A DNA stretch of 64,000 bases, taken from positions 1 through 64,000 of the forward strand of contig JAXMGQ010000012.1 of assembly GCA_046347195.1 (NCBI GenBank). Direction: 5' to 3'. Source of the stretch: TMP-86 sp046347195. Its GTDB lineage: Bacteria > Pseudomonadota > Gammaproteobacteria > Steroidobacterales > Steroidobacteraceae. The position numbers were made by a program, and so were the translations under genes. Position 1 is the first letter of the stretch. Every line of letters starts with the position of its first letter. Below are positions 52,666-62,256 of the stretch, in pieces. The notes beneath the pieces are model-generated. The model was not told the DNA's origin, did no database searches, and was given only the letters and a program-made list of their open reading frames with translations.

Positions 52666-54264
52666 TCAGGGCGCCGGCTGGGCCGCCGTGACCCGAACCG
52701 CGATCGAGGAGGCCTGCTCGGCGCTCATCGGCGCAAGGCCCGAGGCCACGCTCGCCGTTTCACCGGGCTTGAGCGTGATGCGCAGGGCCTGCGTCGCGCC
52801 CTGCTGTACGATGTTGCCGTAGGCATCGGTCACCACCGGAGTGATGCTGATGCCGGTGATGGCAATCTGCGCGCGGTTCTGCAGCAGGAACACCGGCTGT
52901 CCTGCGCCATCCAGCCGGACGGCGGTGGCGAGATACTGCGCGGGGTTCTGCGCGAGATCCATGCGCTGGAACTCGCCCGCGGCGAGCTGCCCGTATTCAC
53001 TCTGCGACCCGGAAGCGGCCTGGAACAGCTGCCGTGCGCCGGCCGTATCGCCCCGCTCCTTCGCGATCGAGCCCAGGTAGTAGGCCGCCGGCGCGGTGGG
53101 CAGCAGGGCGGAGCTCTTCTTCAGCCATTCCTCGGCCCTGGGCTTGTTGCCGAGCTTGAACTGCGCGATGCCCCCGCCGAGGTAGGGCCCGAAATATCCC
53201 GGATCCAGGTCGATGGCCTTCTGATAGTGGCCCACCGCCTCGCCGGGCTGCTTCTGCGCCATCGCCAGGTCCCCGAGGAGCTGGGTGAAGCGGGGCTCGC
53301 GGGGCAGCATCTGCACGGCCTCGCCGGCGAGCTTGCGCGCACCGGTGAAGTCCTTCTTGTTGGCCAGCGCCAGCGCCTGGTCGTACTTGTCGAAGGCGGG
53401 CTTCATCCTGCGCAGCCCCGCCATCTTCGCCGCGAACCGCTCGGTGCCGAGATCGCCCTTGCCACCGCCGAGTTGCGCCAGCGTCGCCTGGTTGCGCGTC
53501 ACCCGCTCCTGCGAGGGCGGATGTGAGGCGAACAGTCCATCGAGCCAGCCCTGGTTCTTGCCCTGTGACAGGCGCACGAAGGTTTCCTGCAGCGACACCG
53601 CGGCGCCGAGGTCGTACCCGGCACGCTGCATGTACACCATGCCGTAATGATCCGCCTCGAGTTCCTGGTCTCGACCGTACTTCATCTGGATCATCTGCGC
53701 GCCGGCGCCCGCACCCTGGAGCGCGAGATTCGCCAGCGTCCCGTTGGTGTCCGTGGCGGCGGCACCGATCATGGCGACCGCCAGGCCCGCCTGCAGCAGC
53801 GTGCCGCGCTCCTGGGCCTTGGCACCATGGCGCGCCGCGGCATGGGTGATCTCGTGCCCGAGCACCGCGGCCAACTCGGCTTCGTTCTTCAGCTCCGGCA
53901 GCAGGCCCCGGTTCACCGCAATCTTGCCGCCGGGCAGGGCCCACGCATTGGGCACGGAGCTGTCCAGCACGACGAATTCGTACGGCAGCTTGCGGTCGGA
54001 CACCGCGGCGAGCTTCGCACCCACTTCGCGCACGTACTGCGTCAGCGCGGGATCGATGTTGAGGTCCCCGCCCTCGCCCTGGCGGGTCGGTGCGTACTGC
54101 TCCTGGCCCATCTGCAGCTCGGACGCCTCGCTCACGAACTGCAATTCGGACTTGCCCGTCACGGGATTGACGCCGCAGCCCCCCAGCGACGACGCCGCGA
54201 TCGCCAGGGCCGCGGCGAGCGCGCCGTTCCTCGGGAGATATCTCATTCCGCGTCCGCCACGCAT
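52666..54264 (-). CDS. M48-family zinc protease with TPR repeats, lipoprotein (BepA-like)
   Basis: A 532-residue lipoprotein (lipobox SLGGC30) with an M48 protease domain (zinc motif HEITH at 137-141, EADHYG further on) and tetratricopeptide repeats after about residue 320 (NKKDFTGARKLAGEAVQML, GHYQKAIDLDPGYFG). Proteases of this type degrade or help assemble misfolded outer-membrane proteins. The start at 54264 has an AAGGA site seven bases upstream; a longer open frame to 55707 reads antisense through the next gene and is rejected. Divergent from the FAD oxidoreductase gene. Confidence 0.92.
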   Translation of the reverse strand: MRGGRGMRYLPRNGALAAALAIAASSLGGCGVNPVTGKSELQFVSEASELQMGQEQYAPTRQGEGGDLNIDPALTQYVREVGAKLAAVSDRKLPYEFVVLDSSVPNAWALPGGKIAVNRGLLPELKNEAELAAVLGHEITHAAARHGAKAQERGTLLQAGLAVAMIGAAATDTNGTLANLALQGAGAGAQMIQMKYGRDQELEADHYGMVYMQRAGYDLGAAVSLQETFVRLSQGKNQGWLDGLFASHPPSQERVTRNQATLAQLGGGKGDLGTERFAAKMAGLRRMKPAFDKYDQALALANKKDFTGARKLAGEAVQMLPREPRFTQLLGDLAMAQKQPGEAVGHYQKAIDLDPGYFGPYLGGGIAQFKLGNKPRAEEWLKKSSALLPTAPAAYYLGSIAKERGDTAGARQLFQAASGSQSEYGQLAAGEFQRMDLAQNPAQYLATAVRLDGAGQPVFLLQNRAQIAITGISITPVVTDAYGNIVQQGATQALRITLKPGETASVASGLAPMSAEQASSIAVRVTAAQPAP

Positions 54265-54351
54265 GCATTCGTCCTTGGGTCGTACGGTGACCTTGGCAGT
54301 ATATCGCGACGGGCTATGCCGCAGCCCGCCGGAGCAGCTACACTGCCGCGC

Positions 54352-55689
54352 ATGCGTACGGGTGGCGTGAGCAGCGGGCAGGAAATGCTCGATGCGATCA
54401 TCATCGGTGGCGGCCCGGCAGGCTCCGCGGCGGCCACGGAACTGGCGATGCGCGGCCGGCGCGCCTTGCTGCTCGAGAAGTCGAGGCATCCGCGCTTCCA
54501 CATCGGTGAGTCCCTCCTGCCGGCGAACCTTCCACTGCTCGAGCACCTCGGCGTCGGCGAGCAGATCCGTGACATCGGCATGCAGAAGTGGGGCGCGGAG
54601 TTCGTCTCCTGGACCGATGGCCGCCAACAGACCTTCGAGTTCGCCGAGAGCTGGGACAAGTCGCAGCCCTTCGCCTACCAGGTGCGCCGCTCGCAGTTCG
54701 ACGAGATCCTGTGGCGCAATGCCGGCGGACGCGGTGCGCGGACCCTGGATGGATGCCGCGTGGACACCGTGGACTTCCTTCCGGGCAAGGGCGGCGTGGA
54801 GGTGCACGCCACCCACGAGGACGGCCGGCGCGAGAGCTGGCGCGCGCACTACCTCATCGACGCCTCGGGTCGCGACACCTTCCTCGGCCGGCGATTCAAT
54901 ACCAAGCGCCGCAATTCGCGCCACGACTCGGCCGCGCTGTATGCGCATTTCGCGGGCGCCGCGCGCAACTGCGACCGGCGCGAGGGCAACATCACCATCT
55001 ACTGGTTCGAGCATGGCTGGTTCTGGTTCATCCCGCTGCGCGATGGCATCACCAGCATCGGCGCCGTGGTCTGGCCCTACTACCTCAAGTCCAGGCAAGT
55101 GCCGGTGCAGCAGTTCTTCCTCGACACGCTGGCCCAATGCCCGCCGCTGGCTGAACGCCTGAAGGATGCGACGCTGGCATCGCCCGTGGAGGCCACCGGC
55201 AACTATTCCTACACCTCGCTGCGCTGCCACGGCCCGAACTATCTCGTCGCGGGCGATGCGTACGCGTTCATCGACCCGGTGTTCTCCTCCGGCGTGATGC
55301 TGGCGATGAACTCCGGGCTCGAGGCGGCGGCAACGGTGGATCGCGTGCTGGCGCAGCCACGCGCGGCGCGCGCGGCACTGCGGCGCTACGACCGGATGAT
55401 GCGCCACGGCCCGCGCGAGATCTCCTGGTTCATCTACCGCGTCACCAACCCGACCATGCGCGAGCTGTTCCTGGCGCCGCGCAACGTGCTGCGGATGAAG
55501 GAAGCCTTGCTCTCGCTGCTGGCGGGCGACATCTTCGGAAGCACGCCCATCTGGGGGAGCCTGCGCGCCTTCAAGGGCGTCTATTACCTCATCTGCCTGT
55601 TCAACCCGCGCCGCACCTGGAACGCGATGCGTCGCCGCGCCTTCAATATCCGCGCGCAGGACATCGGGCGCAGCGCGGCCCGTGGATGA
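54352..55689 (+). CDS. FAD-dependent oxidoreductase, tryptophan-halogenase-like
   Basis: A 445-residue flavoprotein of the tryptophan halogenase/geranylgeranyl-reductase superfamily. The FAD dinucleotide motif is AIIIGGGPAGSAAATELA, followed by PRFHIGESLLPAN. The WxWxIP motif of flavin halogenases is present (GWFWFIPLRDG), and GDAYAFIDPVFSSGVMLAM is the second FAD contact. Similar genes sit in aryl-polyene and xanthomonadin loci and may halogenate or modify the aromatic head group. First gene of the locus, with its stop overlapping the next start by zero bases. Halogenase activity is possible but not certain. Confidence 0.85.
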   Translation: MRTGGVSSGQEMLDAIIIGGGPAGSAAATELAMRGRRALLLEKSRHPRFHIGESLLPANLPLLEHLGVGEQIRDIGMQKWGAEFVSWTDGRQQTFEFAESWDKSQPFAYQVRRSQFDEILWRNAGGRGARTLDGCRVDTVDFLPGKGGVEVHATHEDGRRESWRAHYLIDASGRDTFLGRRFNTKRRNSRHDSAALYAHFAGAARNCDRREGNITIYWFEHGWFWFIPLRDGITSIGAVVWPYYLKSRQVPVQQFFLDTLAQCPPLAERLKDATLASPVEATGNYSYTSLRCHGPNYLVAGDAYAFIDPVFSSGVMLAMNSGLEAAATVDRVLAQPRAARAALRRYDRMMRHGPREISWFIYRVTNPTMRELFLAPRNVLRMKEALLSLLAGDIFGSTPIWGSLRAFKGVYYLICLFNPRRTWNAMRRRAFNIRAQDIGRSAARG

Positions 55690-56547
55690 ATGGCCCGGCG
55701 CCCGCATCCCCTGCTTGCGCTGCTCCTGCTGATGGCAGGACCCGTCGGCGCCAGCGGCGCGGCGCCGCCGCAGGCACCTTTGTGGGAATTCGGCTTAGGG
55801 GTGGGCGCGCTGGGATTCGCCGATTACCGCGGCGCGGACACCGACAGCCTCTACCCCGTGCCCGTGCCCTACTTCGTGTACCGGGGAGAATTCCTCAAGG
55901 CCGATCGCAACGGCATCCGCGGCCTGTTCCTGAACAATGAGCAGGTGGAACTGAACCTGTCGCTGAACGCGACGACGCCGGTGCGCAGTTCCAGCCGCGG
56001 CACGCGCGCCGGCATGCCCTCGTTGCGACCGACCGTCGAGATCGGCCCATCCGTCGAGATGCACCTGTGGGCCTCCGCCGACCAGCGGCGACGGCTGGAC
56101 CTGCGGCTGCCGGTGCGGGCGGCCTTCACCGTCGAGGCATCACCTCGGCGCGTGGGCGGTCTGTTCACCCCGCACCTGAACCTGGACATCACCGATCCTG
56201 CGGGTCTTGCAGGCTGGAACCTCGGCTTGCTGGCCGGGCCGCTGTTCGCCGACCGGCGTTACGATGATTATTTCTACACGGTCACGCCAGCCTACGCGAC
56301 GGCGTCCCGCCCCGCCTACCGCGCCCGCGGCGGCTATGCCGGATCCCAATTCATCGTGTCGGCTTCCAGGCGGTTCGAAAGCCGCTGGGTGGGCGCCTTC
56401 CTGCGCTACGATACGCTGGCGGGGGCGAGCTTCGCCGACAGTCCGCTGGTCCGGCGGCAGGGTTACTGGACGGCGGGCATCGGCATTGCCTGGATGATCG
56501 CCCAGTCCTCGCGCCTGGTGGATCTCGGCCCCGAGGATCCTCGTTGA
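55690..56547 (+). CDS. MipA/OmpV-family outer-membrane protein
   Basis: A 285-residue beta-barrel protein with signal MARRPHPLLALLLLMAG, an LWEFGLGVGALGFADYRGAD start and alternating amphipathic strands, which match MipA/OmpV proteins. The family scaffolds cell-wall enzymes or acts as a porin. Its ATG directly follows the stop of the FAD gene. Presence in a polyene-pigment locus is unusual and could serve export of the product to the outer membrane. Confidence 0.83.
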   Translation: MARRPHPLLALLLLMAGPVGASGAAPPQAPLWEFGLGVGALGFADYRGADTDSLYPVPVPYFVYRGEFLKADRNGIRGLFLNNEQVELNLSLNATTPVRSSSRGTRAGMPSLRPTVEIGPSVEMHLWASADQRRRLDLRLPVRAAFTVEASPRRVGGLFTPHLNLDITDPAGLAGWNLGLLAGPLFADRRYDDYFYTVTPAYATASRPAYRARGGYAGSQFIVSASRRFESRWVGAFLRYDTLAGASFADSPLVRRQGYWTAGIGIAWMIAQSSRLVDLGPEDPR

Positions 56548-56557
56548 CGGTGTCCGG

Positions 56558-57361
56558 ATGCAACGACTCGCCAGATCCCTGCTCGACCACCTGACGCTGT
56601 ATTCGTCGCTGACCCTGCTGGGCGTGATCTGCCTCGCCTGGAACCTCATCGCGCTGCCCCTGCAGCTGGTGCTGCCGGTGCGGCCGGGCACCCGGCTCGG
56701 CCGGGTGGGCATCATGCGGGGCTTCCGCCTGTACGCGTGGACATTGCACGCGATGGGCGCCTATCGCCTGGACATCTCCGCCATCGATTCACTGCGCGAC
56801 GCCGGGCCGCTGATCCTCGCGCCCAACCATCCCCAGCTCATCGATGCACTGCTGATCCTCACCCGCCATCCCGACATCACCTGCGTGATGAAGTCAGAGC
56901 TGATGCGCAACCCCTTCCTCGGTGCGGGCGCCCGCCTGGCGCGCTACATCCGCAACGACTCGCCGCGCAGCATGATCCGCGAAGCCGTGCGGCAGCTCGG
57001 CGAGGGCAGCGTCGTGCTGCTGTTCCCGGAGGGCACGCGCACGCTGCAGGCACCGGTGAATCCGATGCGTTCGAGCATCGGGGTGATCGCGCGCCACGCG
57101 CAGGCGCCCGTGCAGACCCTGCTGATCGAGACCGACTCGCCCTACCTCTCCAAGGGGTGGCCGCTGTTTCGGCGGCCGGAACTGCCCATCACCTATCGCA
57201 TCCGACTCGGCCGGCGGTTCGATCCGCCCGCCGACGCGATGCAGCTGGTGCGCGAGTTGCAGGAGTACTTCGACTCCGCGCTGGCGGACGCACCACAGAA
57301 CCGCTGGCTCACCCGGCGCGCGAGCGCACCGGCAGGGCTGACCATGGCACACGACGCGTGA
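56558..57361 (+). CDS. PlsC-type 1-acylglycerol-phosphate acyltransferase-like
   Basis: A 267-residue membrane acyltransferase. The HxxxxD motif is in APNHPQLIDALLI, the glycerol-phosphate contact in LLFPEGTRTLQ, and an N-terminal hydrophobic helix is at 18-40. It is likely to attach an acyl (polyene) chain to a lipid carrier. Its TGA overlaps the GTG start of the glycosyltransferase gene by 4 bp, so the two are coupled. Confidence 0.88.
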   Translation: MQRLARSLLDHLTLYSSLTLLGVICLAWNLIALPLQLVLPVRPGTRLGRVGIMRGFRLYAWTLHAMGAYRLDISAIDSLRDAGPLILAPNHPQLIDALLILTRHPDITCVMKSELMRNPFLGAGARLARYIRNDSPRSMIREAVRQLGEGSVVLLFPEGTRTLQAPVNPMRSSIGVIARHAQAPVQTLLIETDSPYLSKGWPLFRRPELPITYRIRLGRRFDPPADAMQLVRELQEYFDSALADAPQNRWLTRRASAPAGLTMAHDA

Positions 57362-58140
57362 GCACGGCGAGCGCCACCCACCTGGTGCTGATCCCGAGCT
57401 ACGACACGGGACCGATCGTCTACGAGACCGTGCGGGGCGCCCGCGCACAGTGGACGCCGGTGTGGGTGGTCGTGGATGGCAGCACCGACGGAACCGCCGA
57501 AGGACTCGCCCGCATGGCGGAACAGGACCCGGGACTCAAGGTGCTGGCGCTGCCACGGAACTCGGGCAAAGGCGCCGCCGTGCTGGCGGGGCTCGGGGCG
57601 GCGAGGAATGCAGGTTTTACACATGCGCTCGCCATGGATGCCGACGGCCAGCATCCGGCGGACCGCATTCGCGACTTCATGGTGGCCTCGCTCCGGCACC
57701 CCGACTGCATGATCCTCGGCGACCCGCTGTTCGATGCCAGCGCACCCCGGGTGCGGGTGCGAGGACGCAAGATCTCGAACTTCTGGACCAATCTCGAAAC
57801 GCTGTGGGAGGGCGTGCACGACTCCCTGTTCGGCTTTCGCGTGTACCCCATCGTCCCGCTGATCGATGTGATGCGCGGCAGCCGCTGGATGCGCCGCTTC
57901 GATTTCGACGTCGAGGTGGCCGTGAGGCTTGTCTGGAAGGGCGTCCGGCCCCTCAACATCCCCACGGCCGTGCGCTACCTGAAGCCCTCCGAGGGCGGGG
58001 TGTCGCACTTCCACTACGTGCGGGACAACATCCTGCTGACCGGGATGCACACGCGGCTGTTCGTCGGATTCCTGCTGCGGTTGCCGCTGTTGCTGGCGCG
58101 CCGCACCTGGCGCGGGTGGAGCCGGAGCGAGTCCCTATAG
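57358..58140 (+). CDS. family 2 glycosyltransferase
   Basis: A 260-residue GT-A fold glycosyltransferase starting at a GTG that overlaps the previous stop. The nucleotide-sugar site has WVVVDGSTDGTAEG, then RNSGKGAAVLAG, the metal motif MDADGQHPAD (DXD-like), and RRFDFDVEVAVRL later on. Dolichyl-phosphate-mannose-synthase-like, with no obvious C-terminal membrane helices except the LLRLPLLLARR end. In pigment loci such enzymes add a sugar to the aryl head or lipid carrier. Confidence 0.88.
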   Translation: MSTASATHLVLIPSYDTGPIVYETVRGARAQWTPVWVVVDGSTDGTAEGLARMAEQDPGLKVLALPRNSGKGAAVLAGLGAARNAGFTHALAMDADGQHPADRIRDFMVASLRHPDCMILGDPLFDASAPRVRVRGRKISNFWTNLETLWEGVHDSLFGFRVYPIVPLIDVMRGSRWMRRFDFDVEVAVRLVWKGVRPLNIPTAVRYLKPSEGGVSHFHYVRDNILLTGMHTRLFVGFLLRLPLLLARRTWRGWSRSESL

Positions 58141-58152
58141 TATATTCCCCGC

Positions 58153-58455
58153 ATGTCCGAGAACGCGTCGCGAAAGCCATCCGCAGCGCCAGCGGCTGAC
58201 CTCGCGCTGGTCCGGGAGATCGCCGGCCTCATGGTCGAAGCCCTGAACCTCGAGGTGGCCCCTGCCGACATCGAGCCGGCAGCCCCCCTGTATGGCGAGG
58301 GCCTGGGGCTCGATTCCATCGACATCCTGGAGCTGGCGCTCGTGGTCTCCAAGCGCTACGGCGTGCAGCTGCGCGCCGACAACAGCGACAACGTGAAGAC
58401 CTTCGCATCGCTCCAGGCACTGGCCGATCACATCGCCGCGCATCGGAGCAAATGA
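58153..58455 (+). CDS. acyl carrier protein of the polyene locus
   Basis: A 100-residue acyl carrier protein. The phosphopantetheine serine is S55 in LGLDSIDILEL, and LVREIAGLMVEALNLEV forms helix I. It should carry the growing polyene or aryl primer. Its stop overlaps the start of the following membrane-protein gene by 4 bp, consistent with an operon; a small AT-rich stretch (TATAGTATATT) just before it might hold an internal promoter. Confidence 0.9.
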   Translation: MSENASRKPSAAPAADLALVREIAGLMVEALNLEVAPADIEPAAPLYGEGLGLDSIDILELALVVSKRYGVQLRADNSDNVKTFASLQALADHIAAHRSK

Positions 58456-59081
58456 GTCGCACCGGCGCGGGATTCCTGGTGGTGGCCCTCGGCGCCGTCG
58501 CCTACGACCTGTGCAGCTACCTGAGCATGACCCGTCGCGCGCCGCATGGACTCGCGGCAGCACTGGCCCTGCTGCCCGCCCTCATCGCCCTGCTCGGCCT
58601 CACCTGGCGCACACGCTGGCGCCTGGCGGGCGGGCTCGCCGCCTGCGCCGCGGGACTTGCGCTGGTGCGCGGCTGGAGCATGCTCGAGGACCACGCCGCG
58701 CTCATCTTCCTGTGCCAGCAGCTCTCCATGTGGGGACTGCTCATGTTCATGTTCGCCCGCACCCTGCGGCAGGGCCGCACACCCCTGTGCACCGGCTGGG
58801 CGGACCTTCTGCACGGCCCGCTGTCATCGGCGGAACTGCGCTACACCCGCGCCGTCACCCTGGCCTGGGCGATCTTCTGCGCCGCCATGGCACTCACCGG
58901 CCTGTTGCTGTATGCCTGCGCGCCGGCCTCCGCGTGGGCGGCCTTCAACAACCTGTGGACCCTGCCACTGCTGGCGCTCATGTTCGTCGGCGAGTACATC
59001 GTCCGGCATCGGATGCTGCCGGACACGGCGCACGTGGGATTGTTCGAGGCGCTGCGTCTGTATGCCGCATCGCGACGCTGA
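58452..59081 (+). CDS. COG4648-like membrane protein
   Basis: A 209-residue integral membrane protein with about six helices and the segment GWADLLHGPLSSAELRYTRAVTLAWAIFCA, which is typical of COG4648 proteins found next to the ACP and ligase in aryl-polyene loci. No catalytic residues are evident; its function is unknown. It overlaps the ACP gene by 4 bp and the ligase gene by 20 bp. Confidence 0.83.
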   Translation: MSRTGAGFLVVALGAVAYDLCSYLSMTRRAPHGLAAALALLPALIALLGLTWRTRWRLAGGLAACAAGLALVRGWSMLEDHAALIFLCQQLSMWGLLMFMFARTLRQGRTPLCTGWADLLHGPLSSAELRYTRAVTLAWAIFCAAMALTGLLLYACAPASAWAAFNNLWTLPLLALMFVGEYIVRHRMLPDTAHVGLFEALRLYAASRR

Positions 59082-60480
59082 GCGGGCCACGCCGTTTCCC
59101 CGGCGCGGCGGACCCGATGCTTCACTGCCGCTGATCGGCCACGCCTCCGAGCTGGCGGCCCTCGCCTATCGCCAGGGTCGTCCGATCACCGCCGGGCGAT
59201 TCCTCGGCGATGTGCGGCGGCTGGCGGCCGCCCTGCCGCCCGGCCGGCACGTGCTGAACGCCTGCAACGACCGCTATCACTTCGCCGTCGGTCTTGGTGC
59301 GGCGCTGCTGGGCGCAAAGATCAGCCTGCTGCCCTCCACCCAGACACCGGAGGTGATCCGCTGGTTGCGGGAATTCGCGGCGGATGCCATCTGCCTCACG
59401 GATGATCCGGGCTGCAGCATCGACCTGCCGCGCTTCCACTATCCCTTCGAGCAGCGCGCGCCGCACGGTGACTGGCAGGTGCCGCGCATTCCCGGCGGAC
59501 AGCTGGCGGCCTACGTGTTCACCTCGGGCTCCACCGGCGCGCCCGTCCCTCATGCCAAGACCTGGGGCAAGCTGATGCAGTGCGTGGCGGTCGGGGCGCA
59601 GCGGCTGGGGCTTGCGCGTACGCATCCGGCCACGCTGGTCGGCACGGTGCCGCCGCAGCACATGTATGGATTCGAATCCACCGTGCTAGTCGCCCTGTAC
59701 AGCGGAACCGCGTTCTGCGCCGAGCGGCCGTTCTACCCGGCCGACATCGCCGCCGCCATCGCGCAGGTTCCCCGGCCGCGCGCACTGGTGACGACGCCCG
59801 TCCACCTGCGCGCTCTGCTGCAATCAGGACTGCCGCTGCCACCGGCGGACCTGCTGGTCTGCGCCACCGCACAGCTGTCCGAATCGCTGGCGCGTGCCGC
59901 GGAGGAGGCCTTTGCCGCCCCGCTGGTCGAGATCTACGGTTCCACCGAGACGGGCCAGATCGCGAGCCGACGGCCCGTCCGGGAAGTGCGCTGGTGGTTG
60001 TGGCCGGAGGTGCAGCTGCAGGCGCAGGGAGGCCGAACCTATGCGTTCGAGGGTCACATCGAGACACGCACGGCCGTCAACGATGTGCTCGAACTGCTCG
60101 ATGAGGAACACTTCCTGTTGCACGGACGGGCCACCGACCTCGTCAACATCGCCGGCAAGCGCAGTTCCTTCGGCTATCTCAATCACCAGCTCAATGCCAT
60201 CGAGGGCGTGCAGGACGGCGCATTCTTCCTGCGCGAGGACACGCCATCGGAGACCGGCGTGAGCAGGCTCGGCGCCCTGGTGGTGGCGCCGGAACTGGAC
60301 GCAGAGGGCGTGCTGCGCGCCTTGCGGGAGCGCATCGACCCGGTGTTCCTGCCCAGACCGCTCCTGTTCGTCGCGCGACTGCCGCGCAACGACACCGGCA
60401 AGCTGCCCCAGGAGGCCTTGACGCAGCTCGCCCGCGCCCTGATCGCCGGCCAGCGGCCCGCATGCACCGACGAACCCTAG
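59062..60480 (+). CDS. AMP-dependent ligase/synthetase of the aryl-polyene type
   Basis: A 472-residue adenylating enzyme starting at an ATG inside the previous gene (20-bp overlap). The ATP loop is YVFTSGSTGAPVPHAKTW, then VEIYGSTETGQ, HFLLHGRATDLVNIAGKRS and a C-terminal lysine in PRNDTGKLPQEAL. It probably activates a benzoic or cinnamic starter acid and loads it on the ACP. The family of small ligases (without a separate CoA region) is specific to such pigment loci. Confidence 0.88.
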   Translation: MPHRDAERATPFPRRGGPDASLPLIGHASELAALAYRQGRPITAGRFLGDVRRLAAALPPGRHVLNACNDRYHFAVGLGAALLGAKISLLPSTQTPEVIRWLREFAADAICLTDDPGCSIDLPRFHYPFEQRAPHGDWQVPRIPGGQLAAYVFTSGSTGAPVPHAKTWGKLMQCVAVGAQRLGLARTHPATLVGTVPPQHMYGFESTVLVALYSGTAFCAERPFYPADIAAAIAQVPRPRALVTTPVHLRALLQSGLPLPPADLLVCATAQLSESLARAAEEAFAAPLVEIYGSTETGQIASRRPVREVRWWLWPEVQLQAQGGRTYAFEGHIETRTAVNDVLELLDEEHFLLHGRATDLVNIAGKRSSFGYLNHQLNAIEGVQDGAFFLREDTPSETGVSRLGALVVAPELDAEGVLRALRERIDPVFLPRPLLFVARLPRNDTGKLPQEALTQLARALIAGQRPACTDEP

Positions 60481-60483
60481 GCC

Positions 60484-60780
60484 ATGAAGCGCTCCTTCAC
60501 CCTGCGCATCGATGCCGGGCATCCCGCCTTCGATGGCCACTTCCCGGGAACTCCGGTCCTGCCCGGCGTCGTGTTGCTGGAACGCGTGCTCGATGGCATC
60601 CGCGCATCGTCGACGCAAGGGTCGCCTCGCTGGCAAGTGCAGGCCGCGAAGTTCCTTCGCGTGGTGAGCCCCGGGGAGGAACTGCTCATCGAACACGAGG
60701 CCGGTCCCGACGGGTCGATCCGCTGGTGGGTGCACGCTGGCGATGAGCCGGTCGCCAATGGCGTGCTGAAGCCTCCGTGA
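60484..60780 (+). CDS. FabZ/ApeI-like 3-hydroxyacyl-ACP dehydratase
   Basis: A 98-residue single hotdog domain. HPAFDGHFPGTPVLPGVVLLE holds the FabZ-like catalytic His and the central helix. Dehydratases of this size (ApeI type) supply the trans double bonds of aryl polyenes. It is 3 bp after the ligase gene and overlaps the acyltransferase gene by 4 bp. Confidence 0.88.
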   Translation: MKRSFTLRIDAGHPAFDGHFPGTPVLPGVVLLERVLDGIRASSTQGSPRWQVQAAKFLRVVSPGEELLIEHEAGPDGSIRWWVHAGDEPVANGVLKPP

Positions 60781-61691
60781 GCGCGTCCCAGGCCGAGTGG
60801 ATCCGCCATCGCGAACGCGGCAACGCGTGGTTGCTGCGGCTGATGACGTGGCTGTCGTTGCACGCCGGCAGGCGCGCGAGCCGCCCCCTCCTGCACGGCA
60901 TCGCGCTGTACTTCTTCCTGTTCGCGCCGGCGGCGCGGCGTGCATCGCTCGACTACCTGCGCCGCGTGCTGGGGCGGCCGCCGCGGCCGCAGGATCGCTA
61001 CCGGCAGATCCTGTGCTTCGCCACCACCATTCACGACCGGGTGTACCTGCTGAACGACCGCTACGACCAGTTCGACATCGAGGTCGAGGGGGAATCGCTT
61101 CTGCGCGATGCCGTCGCGGCGGGCCGCGGCGTCTTCCTCATGGGAGCGCACCTCGGCAGCTTCGAGGTGGTCCGCAGCCTGGGGCGCAGCCACACCATCG
61201 CGCCGCTGGTGATGGCGATGTACGAGGACAATACCCGCCGCATCAACGCCACGCTCGCCGCGATCAACCCGGCGGCCGCACCGGAGATCGTGCCGCTGGG
61301 CCGCATGGAGTCGATGATCCGCATCGGCGAACGGCTGGACGCAGGCGCCTTCGTCGGGGTCCTGGCGGATCGCACGCTCGGCGCGGAAGCCGTGCACCCG
61401 GTGGGATTCCTGGGCGCCCCCGCCGGATTTCCGCTGGGACCGATGCGGGCGGCCGCCATCCTGCGCCGGCAGGTGATCTTCATGGCCGGCCTCTACCTGG
61501 GTGGCAATCGGTATCAACTGGTGTTCGAACCTGTGGCAGACTTTTCGGACGTGGAGCGCGTCGACCGCAATGCCCGCGTCGTGGCAGCGGTCGAGCGCTA
61601 TGCCTTGCTGCTGGAGAAATACTGCCGACGGGCGCCGTATGACTGGTTCAACTTCTTCGACTTCTGGCAGGCCGGCAACGCCGTGGCGTGA
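60777..61691 (+). CDS. LpxL/HtrB-like lipid acyltransferase
   Basis: A 304-residue membrane acyltransferase with an N-terminal hydrophobic segment (LHGIALYFFLFAPAARRAS), GAHLGSFEVVRS (histidine and neighbouring acidic residue of the HxxxxE type), DRTLGAEAVHPVGFLGAPAGFP and a final NFFDFWQ. The family transfers acyl chains to a lipid. In aryl-polyene loci it is thought to attach the polyene to the membrane lipid carrier. Confidence 0.87.
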   Translation: MSASQAEWIRHRERGNAWLLRLMTWLSLHAGRRASRPLLHGIALYFFLFAPAARRASLDYLRRVLGRPPRPQDRYRQILCFATTIHDRVYLLNDRYDQFDIEVEGESLLRDAVAAGRGVFLMGAHLGSFEVVRSLGRSHTIAPLVMAMYEDNTRRINATLAAINPAAAPEIVPLGRMESMIRIGERLDAGAFVGVLADRTLGAEAVHPVGFLGAPAGFPLGPMRAAAILRRQVIFMAGLYLGGNRYQLVFEPVADFSDVERVDRNARVVAAVERYALLLEKYCRRAPYDWFNFFDFWQAGNAVA

Positions 61692-62256
61692 TCCCGCAAG
61701 GCGTGGGCTGCTCATCCTTGCGCTGCTGCTGGCGGCCTGGCCCGCCGGCGCCGCGGACGATCTCGACACGCTCATGGCCGTGCTGGCCAGCGCCACCCAT
61801 GGGCGCGTGAGCTACGTCGAGACGCAGTACCTGAAGATCCTCGATCGCCCGTTGCAATCCTCGGGCGAGCTGCTCTACGAGAAGCCGGACCGGCTGGAGA
61901 AGCGCACGCTCAAGCCGCGGGCCGCGAGCCTCCTGGCGCAGGGCGATGCCCTGACGCTGGAGAGCGGCGGGCGCCGGCACACCGCTCAACTCAGCGAGGT
62001 GCCGCAGGCAGCCCCCTTCATCGAGGGCATCCGCGCAACCCTGGGCGGTGATCGCGCCGCACTCGAACGTCACTTCGAGGTGAGCATGAGCGGCACGGTG
62101 GATGGATGGCACCTGCTGCTGCGGCCTCGCGAGGCCTCGGGCGCGGCGGTCCGCGACATCGAGATCCAGGGCGCGCAGGGCCAGCTCGCGCGCATCGACA
62201 TCCACCAGCGCGACGGTGATCATTCGGAAATGCTGATCGGCCCGCCGGCGCCATGA
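61639..62256 (+). CDS. LolA-like outer-membrane lipoprotein carrier protein
   Basis: A 205-residue exported protein with hydrophobic signal RRGLLILALLLAAWPAGAADD and the LolA-type beta fold start LMAVLASATHGRVSYVETQY. The only in-frame ATG before the signal is at 61639, which overlaps the acyltransferase gene by 53 bp; the true start may be a rare codon closer to 61690. It probably carries the lipid-linked polyene through the periplasm. Its stop overlaps the exporter's ATG by 4 bp. Confidence 0.8.
   Translation: MTGSTSSTSGRPATPWRDPARRGLLILALLLAAWPAGAADDLDTLMAVLASATHGRVSYVETQYLKILDRPLQSSGELLYEKPDRLEKRTLKPRAASLLAQGDALTLESGGRRHTAQLSEVPQAAPFIEGIRATLGGDRAALERHFEVSMSGTVDGWHLLLRPREASGAAVRDIEIQGAQGQLARIDIHQRDGDHSEMLIGPPAP

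Noticed and set aside
54265..55707. N-terminal extension of the M48 protease frame to 1,013 residues
   Set aside because: It reads antisense through the FAD oxidoreductase; the lipoprotein signal and ribosome site fix the start at 54264.
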